NCBI RefSeq assembly: GCF_022049065.2
Contig: NZ_CP095744.1
Coordinates: 744,001 to 808,000, forward strand
Origin: Niallia sp. Man26
GTDB taxonomy: Bacteria; Bacillota; Bacilli; Bacillales; Cytobacillaceae
Length of the DNA stretch: 64,000 nucleotides
Direction: 5' to 3'
In this document: positions 44,486 to 52,712 of the stretch, piece by piece
How positions within the stretch are numbered: the first letter of the stretch is position 1
Layout: every line of letters begins with the position of its first letter
Notes under the pieces: generated by a model
Database searches by the model: none
The model's input: only the letters and a program-made list of their open reading frames with translations
Told to the model about the DNA's origin: nothing
Program-made: the position numbers and the translations under genes

Positions 44486-45959
44486 GCTTCCTGTCCTTTA
44501 TTAGTCTCTTTTTTTTTCTAACAAATTCCTCATGCTGAAATTGATGCTTGTTAGAAAGTTTATCTAATGGAAAACGATAAATCGCATCCTTCTGATCCTT
44601 TAAGTTAAAAGGAAACAGTGGAGCAAAATAAGGTACACCAAATGAACGCAAATGATTTAAATGAAAAGTTAATGCTAAAGTAGCAAGAATGATTCCATAT
44701 AAACCTAAAAAAGCAGCTATGATGATAAATCCGTACCTTAATGTCCGCACTGCAGTAGCCAATGTAATTATTGGAGCTACAAAACTAAATATATAGGACA
44801 TGCTGACAACCAGTAATGTAGCTGGCTGTACTAAGCCAGCTTCAACAGCAGATTGACCAATTATTATGGTTCCAACAATTGATACAACCGAAACTAAGCC
44901 TTTCGGTAAACGCAATGCTCCTTCAATAATAATTTGAAACAGAAACATGAACAGCAGTAATTCCACCACTAAGGGCAATGGCTTACCTTCCCTTTGAGAA
45001 GCTAGACTCAATACTAAATCAAATGGCAGCAGGCCAGGATGATATGTAACAAATGCCAAGTAGTATGCTGGCAGATATATAGCCATTGCCAAGGCGAGTA
45101 TTCGAAGCAGTCTTGTGACACCACCATTAACAAAATAATAATCATCAGGCGACTGCAGAAATTGCAGAAATAATGCCGGTACTACTAACGCATACGGTGA
45201 CCCCTCAATCAGAATGCCAATTTTCCCATCGGTAATTTCACCTGTTACTACATCAGGCCGGTCCGTTGTCAACACTAGCGGAAACGGCGTGAGAAACTGG
45301 TCCCGTATATATTCTTCTATATAATTCGCATCCAATATCTTACTCGTTTCTATTTTTGCCAATCTATTATTTAATTCGGCCAATATCTCTTTATCGACGA
45401 TATTGTCTAAATAGATAACACAGATATCAGTATTCGTTTCGCTGCCAAATGTATAATTTTCTAATCGCAGCTGTTCGTTTTTAAGAGCTTTTCTCATGAT
45501 TGCTATATTTGTTGCTAAGTTTTCATTAAAGCCAATTAAAGGCCCTTTCGCAACACGTTGTCCCTCTGCTTCCGTTAAAGAACGTTCCTTCCAGCTAGAA
45601 GTGTCAACAACAAGCACATCCTCTATGTCTTCCAATAAAATCAAAGTCTTTCCATTCAGTAAGTCTTTTAGCGCGTCTTTATATAACTGGATAACCGCTA
45701 CCGACTTTACCTGAATCATTTCTTTTTCCATAACTGCCATTAAGTTAATTACTTGTGTAGTTGGAGAAACCCGCTGTAAAGGTCTGATAATGAAATTTTC
45801 TATATCACTTTCATTTACAATACCTGCAATAAATACAAGAGAACAATTCAGCTTTTTATCGTTTAGATTTAATGTAATGGAGCGTATTATTAAGTCAGCT
45901 GGATCTCCTAAAGATTTCTTTATATTATTAACATTTATTTTCTTTAAGGTTTCCGCCAT
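44412..45959 (-). CDS. GerA-type spore germination receptor subunit
   Basis: 515 aa. An N-terminal soluble domain (SITLNLNDKKLNCSLVFIAGIVNE) is followed by five or so membrane helices with family signatures TDRPDVVTGEITDGKIGILIEGSP and RLPKGLVSVVSIVGTIIIGQSAVEAG. Together with GerC and GerB it would sense germinant in the spore inner membrane. ATG after GGAGGAATA. The C-terminus extends into gerC by 74 nt with residues (FVVCGTFSWQHKS) unusual for the family, which could mark a lost stop codon or another frameshift. Confidence 0.92.
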   Translation of the reverse strand: MAETLKKINVNNIKKSLGDPADLIIRSITLNLNDKKLNCSLVFIAGIVNESDIENFIIRPLQRVSPTTQVINLMAVMEKEMIQVKSVAVIQLYKDALKDLLNGKTLILLEDIEDVLVVDTSSWKERSLTEAEGQRVAKGPLIGFNENLATNIAIMRKALKNEQLRLENYTFGSETNTDICVIYLDNIVDKEILAELNNRLAKIETSKILDANYIEEYIRDQFLTPFPLVLTTDRPDVVTGEITDGKIGILIEGSPYALVVPALFLQFLQSPDDYYFVNGGVTRLLRILALAMAIYLPAYYLAFVTYHPGLLPFDLVLSLASQREGKPLPLVVELLLFMFLFQIIIEGALRLPKGLVSVVSIVGTIIIGQSAVEAGLVQPATLLVVSMSYIFSFVAPIITLATAVRTLRYGFIIIAAFLGLYGIILATLALTFHLNHLRSFGVPYFAPLFPFNLKDQKDAIYRFPLDKLSNKHQFQHEEFVRKKKRLIKDRKHDENIRYYYIPFVVCGTFSWQHKS

Positions 45960-46055
45960 CCAAATATTCCTCCAAATAGTGATATATAAAGTAATTTTTA
46001 CTAAATTGCTGCTTATTATGTAGAGTGTTTATTTGAAAACACAGACTTCATAGAA

Positions 46056-46098
46056 AAAGCGAACATGACTCATGAATGTCAAATTCGCTTTTTCAGTA
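46056..46098. terminator. terminator-like hairpin upstream of the ger operon
   Basis: GAAAAAGCGAA / TTCGCTTTTTC stem with a 20-nt loop. The minus strand continues T-rich. It probably ends the disrupted gene at 46185-46493. Confidence 0.7.
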
Positions 46099-46184
46099 TT
46101 TATTCAGGTATAGCTTTTATGTACGTATCCCAGATTTAATGGAAATCGCCTCAGAGGTATTTATATCCTTTATTTCCCACTAGG

Positions 46185-46493
46185 TTATACCTTTGTTAAA
46201 ATAGTTGGAATAATTATAGGTGTTGGGAATTGTTCTTCTGAAGAAAAGTTTTGTATTTCTCCTATTATATCTTCAACAGAATCAACATGCGCTGCAGTAA
46301 TTCTATACTTCTAGCTATTCCATTTTACTGCAGGAAAGACAAATGACTTTTCCGTTTGTTCCATTATTCCTGTTCTAATGATTATAGTATTTTCATCTTG
46401 AGAACAGCGGCTGACTTTGCTCCATAAAAGTAAGACTGAAACAAGTGTATTTAAGGTTATTGACATTTTTAAACCTAAATAGTACTTATCCAA
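46185..46493 (-). pseudogene. small gene interrupted by an in-frame TAG
   Basis: One reading frame of about 102 codons, from TTG/ATG near 46493 (or ATG at residue 10) through MSITLNTLVSVLLLWSKVS. It is interrupted only by TAG just after FPAVKWNS, then continues ITAAHVDSVEDIIGEIQNF to TAA at 46185. Both halves have balanced coding composition. Not long enough for a family call; it might be a membrane-anchored regulator fragment. The remainder of 46020-46548 holds only the hairpin above. Confidence 0.5.
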
Positions 46494-46548
46494 CCATTTA
46501 ATTTATCATATAATCATAGAGAGAATATTTTAGAGTGGTGAGGTAATT

Positions 46549-47094
46549 TTGGCTAAAATAGATAGAAGAATACTGAAATCACAAGAAGCAATAAAAAAAG
46601 CTCTTATAGAGTTAATGTCTGAAAAGAAGTTTGATGATGTTACCATCCAAGATATTTCTGACAGAGCAAATGTAAGCAGGGGGACTATTTATCTTCATTA
46701 CTTAGATAAATATGATTTGCTGGAAAAGCTTATTGAAGAACATATTAATAATCTTCGGGAATTATGTGAAGCCACGGCAGATTCGGAATACAGTGAAGCT
46801 AATCTACCTTGGTTTAAATACCTCGAGAGCCATTATTTGTTTATTTCTACTATGCTTAAAAGCAAAGGTGCTCCTTATTTTCGCAGTCAATTTCATGAAT
46901 TTCTTATAGAAGAATTTAAGGATGAAGTTGATACAGCTATTGCTAAAAATAAGGAATTAAATGAAGATGTTCTGCTTCAATTTATTGTGACATCGTACGC
47001 GGGTTTAGTGGAGTGGTGGGTTATAAATGACATGCCAATATCACCAGAGGAAATGGCATTGCAAGTGGGGATCTTATTAGATAGAAATCTTTAA
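46549..47094 (+). CDS. TetR family regulator
   Basis: 181 aa. The DNA-binding helix-turn-helix is ALIELMSEKKFDDVTIQDISDRANVSRGTIYLHYLDKYDLLEKLI. The C-terminal part belongs to the TetR_C_8/DUF-like branch (FLIEEFKDEVD … FIVTSYAGLVEWWVIND). TTG start at 46549 after GGTGAGGTAA. No target gene lies alongside; the upstream pseudogene is on the other strand, so it may have lost its partner. Confidence 0.88.
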   Translation: MAKIDRRILKSQEAIKKALIELMSEKKFDDVTIQDISDRANVSRGTIYLHYLDKYDLLEKLIEEHINNLRELCEATADSEYSEANLPWFKYLESHYLFISTMLKSKGAPYFRSQFHEFLIEEFKDEVDTAIAKNKELNEDVLLQFIVTSYAGLVEWWVINDMPISPEEMALQVGILLDRNL

Positions 47095-47098
47095 GAGC

Positions 47099-47130
47099 AA
47101 AAATGGGTAACCTGGTGGTTACCCATTTTT
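47099..47130 (+). terminator. terminator of the TetR gene
   Basis: AAAAATGGGTAACC / GGTTACCCATTTTT, four-base loop. Directly after the stop. Confidence 0.9.
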
Positions 47131-47257
47131 GCATTACTAGCATGACATGGAAGCTGCATGTAACTTAATAAAACATGTGTAAAATTGTATCAATTGTTAA
47201 TTTCACTTAATTTGTTTATTATTAAACATTTTGACAGAAATTGTTCAGTAACTCGTA

Positions 47258-47286
47258 TTGACGATTCACGGTAAAAAAATGATAAT
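47258..47286 (+). promoter_or_regulatory. sigma-A promoter of the HAD phosphatase gene
   Basis: TTGACG (47258-47263), 17-bp spacer, GATAAT (47281-47286), about 97 bp before the start codon. Confidence 0.7.
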
Positions 47287-47328
47287 GAATTACCAAGTCA
47301 TATTGGTCTATATAAATCAATATTTTAA

Positions 47329-47342
47329 TGATAACGTTTTCT
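47329..47342 (+). promoter_or_regulatory. cre-like CcpA site downstream of the promoter
   Basis: TGATAACGTTTTCT matches the cre consensus except the final base. It lies 43 bp past the -10, a roadblock position, so the gene may fall under catabolite repression. Confidence 0.6.
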
Positions 47343-47382
47343 TTATTGCTATTACAATTTCACAACGCAGGGAGAGAATTAT

Positions 47383-48237
47383 ATGAAGCTTATTGCACTT
47401 GATTTGGACGGTACTACGTTGAATTCAAAAAAAGAAATTAGTAACGAAACGATACAAGCAATCAGAAAAGCACAGGAACAAGGCCATATCGTTATGGCTT
47501 TAACAGGCCGATCAGCTACACCGGTTATATCTGAACTTGCTAAATATGATTTAGATTTACATGTTGGTGGAAATAACGGCACGGAAATATATGCTAATGG
47601 CCAATTAATAGAACTAACCTCTCTTCCCCTTCTTCAATGTCAAAAAATTATGTTAGAACTAGAAAAAGAATCAATGCCATATAAAGTCTGTACAAATATT
47701 CGTACATTTGCCCATAAAGACTGGCTTGATCGATATGAAAAAGTTTTGGCATCTGGTCTTGTCCCAAATGAGTATCTTGATCACAAGGATTACAAAATGT
47801 TCACAACACCTCCACATGTTTACGGTCAGTCATTCTTTCATAACCCTGAAGAAATACTAAATAATGAATCTACGGTTATAAAGTTTCTTATCCTAGGACT
47901 TGATCCGATTCAAAAAGATCGGTTGAGATCCCAATTAGAGTTAATTGAAGAAATTTATGTAGCCTCTTCTTCGCCATTCAATCTTGAAGTTACACATATT
48001 AACGGAAATAAAGGAAATGGCTTAAAAGCAATGGCACGCTTTTTTAATATTCCAATCGAAAATACAGTAGCTATCGGAGATGAAATAAATGATATACCTA
48101 TGTTTCAGGCAGCTGGGCTGGCGATTGCCATGGGAAATGCCGAAGAAGAAGTAAAAAAGCATAGTGATATTACCACACTATCAAATGATGAAAATGGGGT
48201 GGCTTATGCTTTTGAAAAGTATATTTTAAATGATTAA
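47383..48237 (+). CDS. HAD-IIB (Cof-type) sugar/nucleotide phosphatase
   Basis: 284 aa cytoplasmic phosphatase. Motif I is LDLDGTTLNSK at residues 7-16 with the nucleophile Asp, motif II is ALTGRS, motif III Lys lies in the region before GDEINDIPMF, and motif IV GDEINDIPMFQAAG is intact. The cap domain is of type C2B. Dephosphorylates small phosphorylated sugars or FMN-like compounds; the substrate is undetermined. ATG after GGGAGAG. The MFS gene starts 44 bp downstream and may be co-transcribed. Confidence 0.93.
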   Translation: MKLIALDLDGTTLNSKKEISNETIQAIRKAQEQGHIVMALTGRSATPVISELAKYDLDLHVGGNNGTEIYANGQLIELTSLPLLQCQKIMLELEKESMPYKVCTNIRTFAHKDWLDRYEKVLASGLVPNEYLDHKDYKMFTTPPHVYGQSFFHNPEEILNNESTVIKFLILGLDPIQKDRLRSQLELIEEIYVASSSPFNLEVTHINGNKGNGLKAMARFFNIPIENTVAIGDEINDIPMFQAAGLAIAMGNAEEEVKKHSDITTLSNDENGVAYAFEKYILND

Positions 48238-48281
48238 GTGCTGCTAATTTTTCTGTAGTTATGTAAAGGTGGGGAAAAGAA

Positions 48282-49508
48282 ATGCTGATACGTATAAAAA
48301 AACTATTCACAATCAAAGGGTATTGTCTTTTCATGGTTTGTATGCTGCTTGTCGGTACAGGAATTTCCATTACGATGCCGTACTTATCTCTGTATTCTAC
48401 TGAGGAACTAGGAATGAGCGCAGGGGCATTTGGGGTCTTTATGGCTGTAAGCTCGCTGAGTGGTGTATTAATAAACTCTTTCATTGCAAAACGGTCAGAT
48501 AGCGGGCTCAACCGAAAATTGGTGATAATCATAGCTATGCTTTCATCCGCTTTAGGTTATGTGTCTTACCTTCTATTTCATAACTATTTTCTGCTGTTAT
48601 TAGTGGTTACTGTATTTAACGGATTAGGTGCTGCTGCGATGCCGCAAATCTTTGCTTTCGCACAGGAGTCGGCAAATGCAAGCAAGAGTGATGATAAAAC
48701 ATTTGCACTGTCTACTTTGCGTTCCCTTGTTTCATTAGGTTTTCTTATTGGGCCCCTAGGCGGGACGATTATTTTAGGATTGGCTGGTTATGAAGGGTTA
48801 TTTCTTGGAACCTCTGTTATCTTTCTAATTATTGCATCTCTAGTATTCTTTTTTCTGAGCAATCAAAGGAACACTGTTTATACGAAAAGACATAATAAAT
48901 TGCCAGTTCCCGCATCTTCTCTAAAAAACAAACAAATAAGATACCCCTTTATCGCCTTCATCCTTCTTTTTGCAGTAAATGCTATAAACGTAATTAACAC
49001 ACCACTGTTCATTGTGAACGAGCTGCACGGAAGTCACGCAGTTGTCGGAATTGTGGTCAGTGTTTGTGCAGGTTTAGAAATTCCTATTATGATTGGCCTC
49101 GGTGCTTTAGGAAAAAAAATATCCAATCATTCGTTAATGATTATTAGCTGTTTCATAGCCGGTGTTTACTACATTATTTTAGCAACTGCGTCTCATTCGT
49201 GGATTTTAATAGCAGCACAGCTCCTCCAAGCTGTTTTTGTAGCAATTGTTATGGGAAATGGGCTAAGTTATTTCACAGAATTGCTGCCCTCTTCTCCTGG
49301 AATATCAGCAACTATTTATTCTAATGGCTCTACCATTGGGAGATTAGTCGGAAATTTAGGTGGAGGATTTATTGCTACTTATATAGGATTTCGCTTTGTT
49401 AATCTAGTTTGTCTGCTGTTAGTGTTGCTATCCTTCTTCATCTTATGGAAAGCACGATTCCATAAGCAATCGGAAGTTACATTAGAGGAAAGTAATTCTG
49501 TATCATAA
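48282..49508 (+). CDS. MFS transporter, sugar efflux (SET)-like
   Basis: 408 aa with about twelve helices. The first helix has GTGISITMPYLSLYSTEELGMSAGAFGVFMA, the motif A-like loop is RSDSGLNRKLV and motif C-like is RSLVSLGFLIGPLGG. It resembles SetA/SetB-type exporters of sugars and glycosides. Follows the HAD phosphatase by 44 bp. The pair could dephosphorylate a sugar phosphate and expel it, which would relieve sugar-phosphate stress; that is inference. ATG after AGGTGGGG. Confidence 0.85.
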   Translation: MLIRIKKLFTIKGYCLFMVCMLLVGTGISITMPYLSLYSTEELGMSAGAFGVFMAVSSLSGVLINSFIAKRSDSGLNRKLVIIIAMLSSALGYVSYLLFHNYFLLLLVVTVFNGLGAAAMPQIFAFAQESANASKSDDKTFALSTLRSLVSLGFLIGPLGGTIILGLAGYEGLFLGTSVIFLIIASLVFFFLSNQRNTVYTKRHNKLPVPASSLKNKQIRYPFIAFILLFAVNAINVINTPLFIVNELHGSHAVVGIVVSVCAGLEIPIMIGLGALGKKISNHSLMIISCFIAGVYYIILATASHSWILIAAQLLQAVFVAIVMGNGLSYFTELLPSSPGISATIYSNGSTIGRLVGNLGGGFIATYIGFRFVNLVCLLLVLLSFFILWKARFHKQSEVTLEESNSVS

Positions 49509-49527
49509 TCTAGCAAACTTCCCTTCT

Positions 49528-49553
49528 AAGACAGGTTATCGCCTGTCTTTTTC
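49528..49553 (+). terminator. terminator of the MFS gene
   Basis: GACAGG / CCTGTC with a six-base loop and TTTTTCC, 21 bp past the stop. Confidence 0.85.
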
Positions 49554-49565
49554 CTTTTCACCAAG

Positions 49566-49602
49566 TTTTCACCATTTCTATATATAGTGGTGTTTGTGAA
49601 AA
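49566..49602. promoter_or_regulatory. nested inverted repeat upstream of the ABC exporter genes
   Basis: TTTTCAC … GTGAAAA outer arms, CACCA … TGGTG inner arms around TATATATA, 20 bp before the start. It overlaps the probable -10, so it is a likely operator. Regulator unknown. Confidence 0.5.
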
Positions 49603-49622
49603 ACAGATAAAGGAGAGAAAAC

Positions 49623-51077
49623 ATGAATTTTTTAAAACGAGCATTTTTAAGTGTTAAAGCTAGAAAGGGGAAAAGCCTGCTGCAGATTTTTGTATTTTCG
49701 GTTATTTGTGTACTCGTACTGGCAGGTTTATCTATTCAAACGGCGGCAAAAAAATCAAGTGATCTCGCGAGAAAGCAGCTCGGTGCCGATGTAACTTTAC
49801 AGGTGGACATGGAGAAATTGCGTGAGCAGATGCAGTCACAATCTTCTGAGGATGGTGAACGAGTTAGATTCCAGTCTACGCCAATTGAAGTCAAAGCAGC
49901 AGAAGAACTAACAACATATAACCAAATTAAAGGCTATAATTTCTATTCATCAACTACTGGTTTAGCTTCTAGCTTTGATCCGATTGAAAATAGTACAAGT
50001 ACTGAAACGGAGGAAGAAACAGAAACAGGAGAAGGTGTTGTCAGAATGGGCGGCGGTATGCAGGGAGATGTCAGTCTGCAAGGTGTAACCTTTACTGATT
50101 CCTATACTGATTTTATGGACAGCACGTCTGAAATTATAGATGGAGAGCATCTTACAGATGAAGATGTCGGCAAAAATGTAGCCGTAATCGAGCAGACTCT
50201 TGCGGAAGAAAATGATCTGCAGGTCGGTGATACGCTAACTGTCACAAACCCGCAAGATGATTCCATTTCTATTGAGCTAGAAATCAAAGGTATTTACGCT
50301 ACCACTTCCACTGGCTCTGACCAAGCAATGGACTTTACTGCCATGATTCCTTATAACAAAATTTATGTTCCATATACAGCTGCATCTGACCTGAAAGGCG
50401 CGGATTATGAAGGTACGATTGATAATGCTGTTTATTATATTGATGATCCAGCTGACATGGAAGCATTCGTTGCTCAAGCTAAATCGGAAAGCAGCATTGA
50501 TTTTGATTCATTCAAACTGGATGCAAACGATGACCTTTATCAACAAATGGTAGGTCCAATTGAAAATGTTGCAAGTTTCTCGAAAAATATTGTTTATCTA
50601 GTTTCCATTGCCGGCGCCATCATCTTAGGGTTGATTGTAATGATGTCCATTAGGGAGAGAAAATACGAAATGGGTGTGCTGCTTGCACTAGGTGAACAGC
50701 GCTGGAAGCTAGCAGGTCAATTTATCGTCGAAATTCTTTTAGTGGCCGTTCTGTCACTTGGCATTGCAACAGTAAGCGGGAATGCCGTTGCTGGCAAAGT
50801 TAGTGATCAACTGCTGAGCCAAGAAATTGCTTCAAGTGAGACAAGTACCACACCAGAATCCTTCAGAGGCGGCGGCGGTTTCGGCAAAGTCATGACATCG
50901 ACTGCAGCTTCAACAGCTGGCGTTGAAACGATTGATGAGCTGGATGTCAGCGCAACAGGTCAGGACCTAGGATTATTAGCGATGATTGGTGCATTAATTG
51001 CCGTTATTTCAGCCTTGCTGCCATCCTTGTCCGTACTGAGGCTGCAGCCTAAAACTATCTTAAGCAAACAGGATTAA
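49623..51077 (+). CDS. FtsX/MacB-type ABC transporter permease
   Basis: 484 aa. An N-terminal helix (SLLQIFVFSVICVLVLAGLSI) is followed by a roughly 280-residue extracellular MacB_PCD region rich in Asp, Glu and Ser/Thr. Three C-terminal helices with YLVSIAGAIILGLIVMMSI and GMLIGALIAV-type repeats follow, and the cytoplasmic loop RERKYEMGVLLALGEQ is the classical FtsX signature. Probable export of peptides/lipids or antibiotic defence. The extracellular loop includes GGGMQGD and RGGGGF glycine stretches. ATG after AAGGAGAG. Confidence 0.92.
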   Translation: MNFLKRAFLSVKARKGKSLLQIFVFSVICVLVLAGLSIQTAAKKSSDLARKQLGADVTLQVDMEKLREQMQSQSSEDGERVRFQSTPIEVKAAEELTTYNQIKGYNFYSSTTGLASSFDPIENSTSTETEEETETGEGVVRMGGGMQGDVSLQGVTFTDSYTDFMDSTSEIIDGEHLTDEDVGKNVAVIEQTLAEENDLQVGDTLTVTNPQDDSISIELEIKGIYATTSTGSDQAMDFTAMIPYNKIYVPYTAASDLKGADYEGTIDNAVYYIDDPADMEAFVAQAKSESSIDFDSFKLDANDDLYQQMVGPIENVASFSKNIVYLVSIAGAIILGLIVMMSIRERKYEMGVLLALGEQRWKLAGQFIVEILLVAVLSLGIATVSGNAVAGKVSDQLLSQEIASSETSTTPESFRGGGGFGKVMTSTAASTAGVETIDELDVSATGQDLGLLAMIGALIAVISALLPSLSVLRLQPKTILSKQD

Positions 51078-51101
51078 CATTGATTGATGGGAGATGGAGT
51101 A

Positions 51102-51797
51102 ATGAGTTCATTATTAGAATTACAGAATATCAGTTACTGGTATAAACATGAAAACAAGAAAGTCGATATTTTAAAGAATATAAATGTAGCATTTGACAGA
51201 GGGATTTTCTATACGATTATTGGCCCTTCAGGCTCAGGAAAGACTACTTTCCTTGCCCTTGCAAGCGCCCTTGATGTGCCTAAGGAAGGTGCAGTTCTGT
51301 ATGAAGGAAAAGACATAAAAAAAATCGGACTCACCAAGTTTCGCAATAAGTATGTCTCAATTGTTTTCCAATCGTATAATCTTTTGCCTTATATGACAGC
51401 CTTGCAAAATGTGACAACAGCTATGGAAATTACAGGATCAAGTCATAAAAACAAAAAAGTATATGCCCTAGAAATGCTTACAAAAATGGGTATTACTGCT
51501 GAACAAGCCGGTCAAAAGGTTCTAACATTAAGCGGCGGTCAGCAGCAGCGTGTCTCTATTGCCAGAGCGCTTTGCTGCGATGCAGACCTTATTGTGGCAG
51601 ACGAGCCTACAGGGAATCTGGATGAAACAACCGCTCAAGAAATTGTTGGAATCCTGAAGGATCTTGCCCATAATGAAGGAAAATGTGTGGTTGTCGTCAC
51701 ACATGATCAGAATATTGCCCAAAAATCAGATGTTGTTGTAAAGCTGTCTAAAGGAAGCTTCACTGTAACTTCTAACAAGGAAGCAGTCCACATTTAA
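51102..51797 (+). CDS. ABC transporter ATP-binding protein, LolD/MacB type
   Basis: 231 aa ATPase partner of the FtsX-type permease, 24 bp downstream. Walker A GPSGSGKTTF, Q-loop FQSYNLLPYMT, signature LSGGQQQRVSIARAL, Walker B LIVADEPTGNLD and H-loop VTHD are all intact. ATG 51102 with GATGGAG upstream; earlier TTG/ATG at 51084/51087 are less likely. No two-component genes or sensor are adjacent, unlike Bce-type modules. Confidence 0.95.
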   Translation: MSSLLELQNISYWYKHENKKVDILKNINVAFDRGIFYTIIGPSGSGKTTFLALASALDVPKEGAVLYEGKDIKKIGLTKFRNKYVSIVFQSYNLLPYMTALQNVTTAMEITGSSHKNKKVYALEMLTKMGITAEQAGQKVLTLSGGQQQRVSIARALCCDADLIVADEPTGNLDETTAQEIVGILKDLAHNEGKCVVVVTHDQNIAQKSDVVVKLSKGSFTVTSNKEAVHI

Positions 51798-51801
51798 CCG
51801 T

Positions 51802-51838
51802 AAAAAAGTACATCCTGTTGTAATGGATGTACTTTTTT
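51802..51838. terminator. terminator of the ABC exporter genes
   Basis: AAAAAGTACATCC / GGATGTACTTTTT stem with a 10-nt loop, shared by the convergent GntR gene. Confidence 0.88.
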
Positions 51839-51853
51839 GCTATTTAAAGGTAT

Positions 51854-52561
51854 TCACTTAAAACTAACCCTATCCAGGATTTTTGCTTTTTGATAATGAA
51901 AGATAGATTTAGACAACTCAAATATATTGCCGTTCGTAAGCGATACGGTATTTTCTATAATTAACCCAGGGTCTCCCGCGTTCAGGTTAAGCAAAAAGGC
52001 GGTTTCCTCATCCATTAATTCACAATTGATAACTTTGTCGGCAAACCCGATGTTCAGTCTTAAGTCATCAATTAAATAGGTGTAGATAGATTGGATGGCA
52101 ATATCCTTATTTAAATAAGGAACGATGTCTTTTTTAAAGTAGCTGAGTTCAATCGAGAAAGGTTCTTCATTTACTATTCGGATGCGTTTTGTATAATACA
52201 ATTTTGTGCCAGGTTCGCATTGCATCCTATTTGCAACCTCTTCTTCTGCTTCTATAACACGAAGCTCCAGTATTTTCGTTTCGATTGTTTTCGCTGACAA
52301 ATCCTTTGTCAGTCCCCGCAGACTGCCTAGATTAATATAATCTGTTTCCGACTTTTTCCTTAAAAACATGCCGCTCCCCTGCACCTGATAAATATATCCC
52401 CGATTGACTAGCTGGGTAACAGCTTTCCTGACCGTGCTTCTGCTTACCTCAAATTGTTTTGCCAACTCTTCCTCAGTCGGCAGCTTATTAGATGCATCAA
52501 ATATGCCTTCTCTAATATCCTTTTCTAAAGAATCTGCTATCTCTCTATATTTGACTGCCAT
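51854..52561 (-). CDS. GntR/HutC family regulator with UTRA domain
   Basis: 235 aa. The winged helix (KYREIADSLEKDIREGIF … LPTEEELAKQFEVSRSTVRKAVTQL) is followed by a UTRA ligand domain (FSIELSYFKKDIVPYL; NTVSLTNGNIFELSKSIFHY), the TreR/BglR type. Positioned just downstream of the GH1 6-phospho-beta-glucosidase gene, which it most likely represses; a phosphorylated beta-glucoside would be the inducer. A TATTGTAAACAATA palindrome precedes it. ATG after AAAGGAG. Confidence 0.93.
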   Translation of the reverse strand: MAVKYREIADSLEKDIREGIFDASNKLPTEEELAKQFEVSRSTVRKAVTQLVNRGYIYQVQGSGMFLRKKSETDYINLGSLRGLTKDLSAKTIETKILELRVIEAEEEVANRMQCEPGTKLYYTKRIRIVNEEPFSIELSYFKKDIVPYLNKDIAIQSIYTYLIDDLRLNIGFADKVINCELMDEETAFLLNLNAGDPGLIIENTVSLTNGNIFELSKSIFHYQKAKILDRVSFK

Positions 52562-52602
52562 ATTATCTCCTTTAAAAAATATGTAATAATTGGTTATGGT
52601 TC

Positions 52603-52616
52603 TATTGTAAACAATA
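52603..52616. promoter_or_regulatory. palindromic operator upstream of the GntR/UTRA gene
   Basis: TATTGT AA ACAATA, 40 bp upstream of the start, likely self-regulation. It resembles the TTGTA…TACAA half of the GH1 operator. Confidence 0.55.
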
Positions 52617-52667
52617 ACCTCCTTGATTAAAATGAAAATGTAATAAATTGGAGTTTAAGCATGTAGA

Positions 52668-52700
52668 AAAAAACCTCCTAACATAATTAGGAGGTTTCGT
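52668..52700 (-). terminator. terminator of the GH1 gene
   Basis: AAACCTCCTAA / TTAGGAGGTTT with a five-base loop; minus strand then TTTTTTTC. It separates the two genes into distinct transcripts. Confidence 0.9.
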
Positions 52701-52712
52701 TCGTCCTATTTC

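Noticed and set aside
45960..46040. Sigma-G promoter (CATAATA) upstream of gerA
   Set aside because: A -10-like CATAATA is present, but no matching -35 at the right distance, so it was not called.
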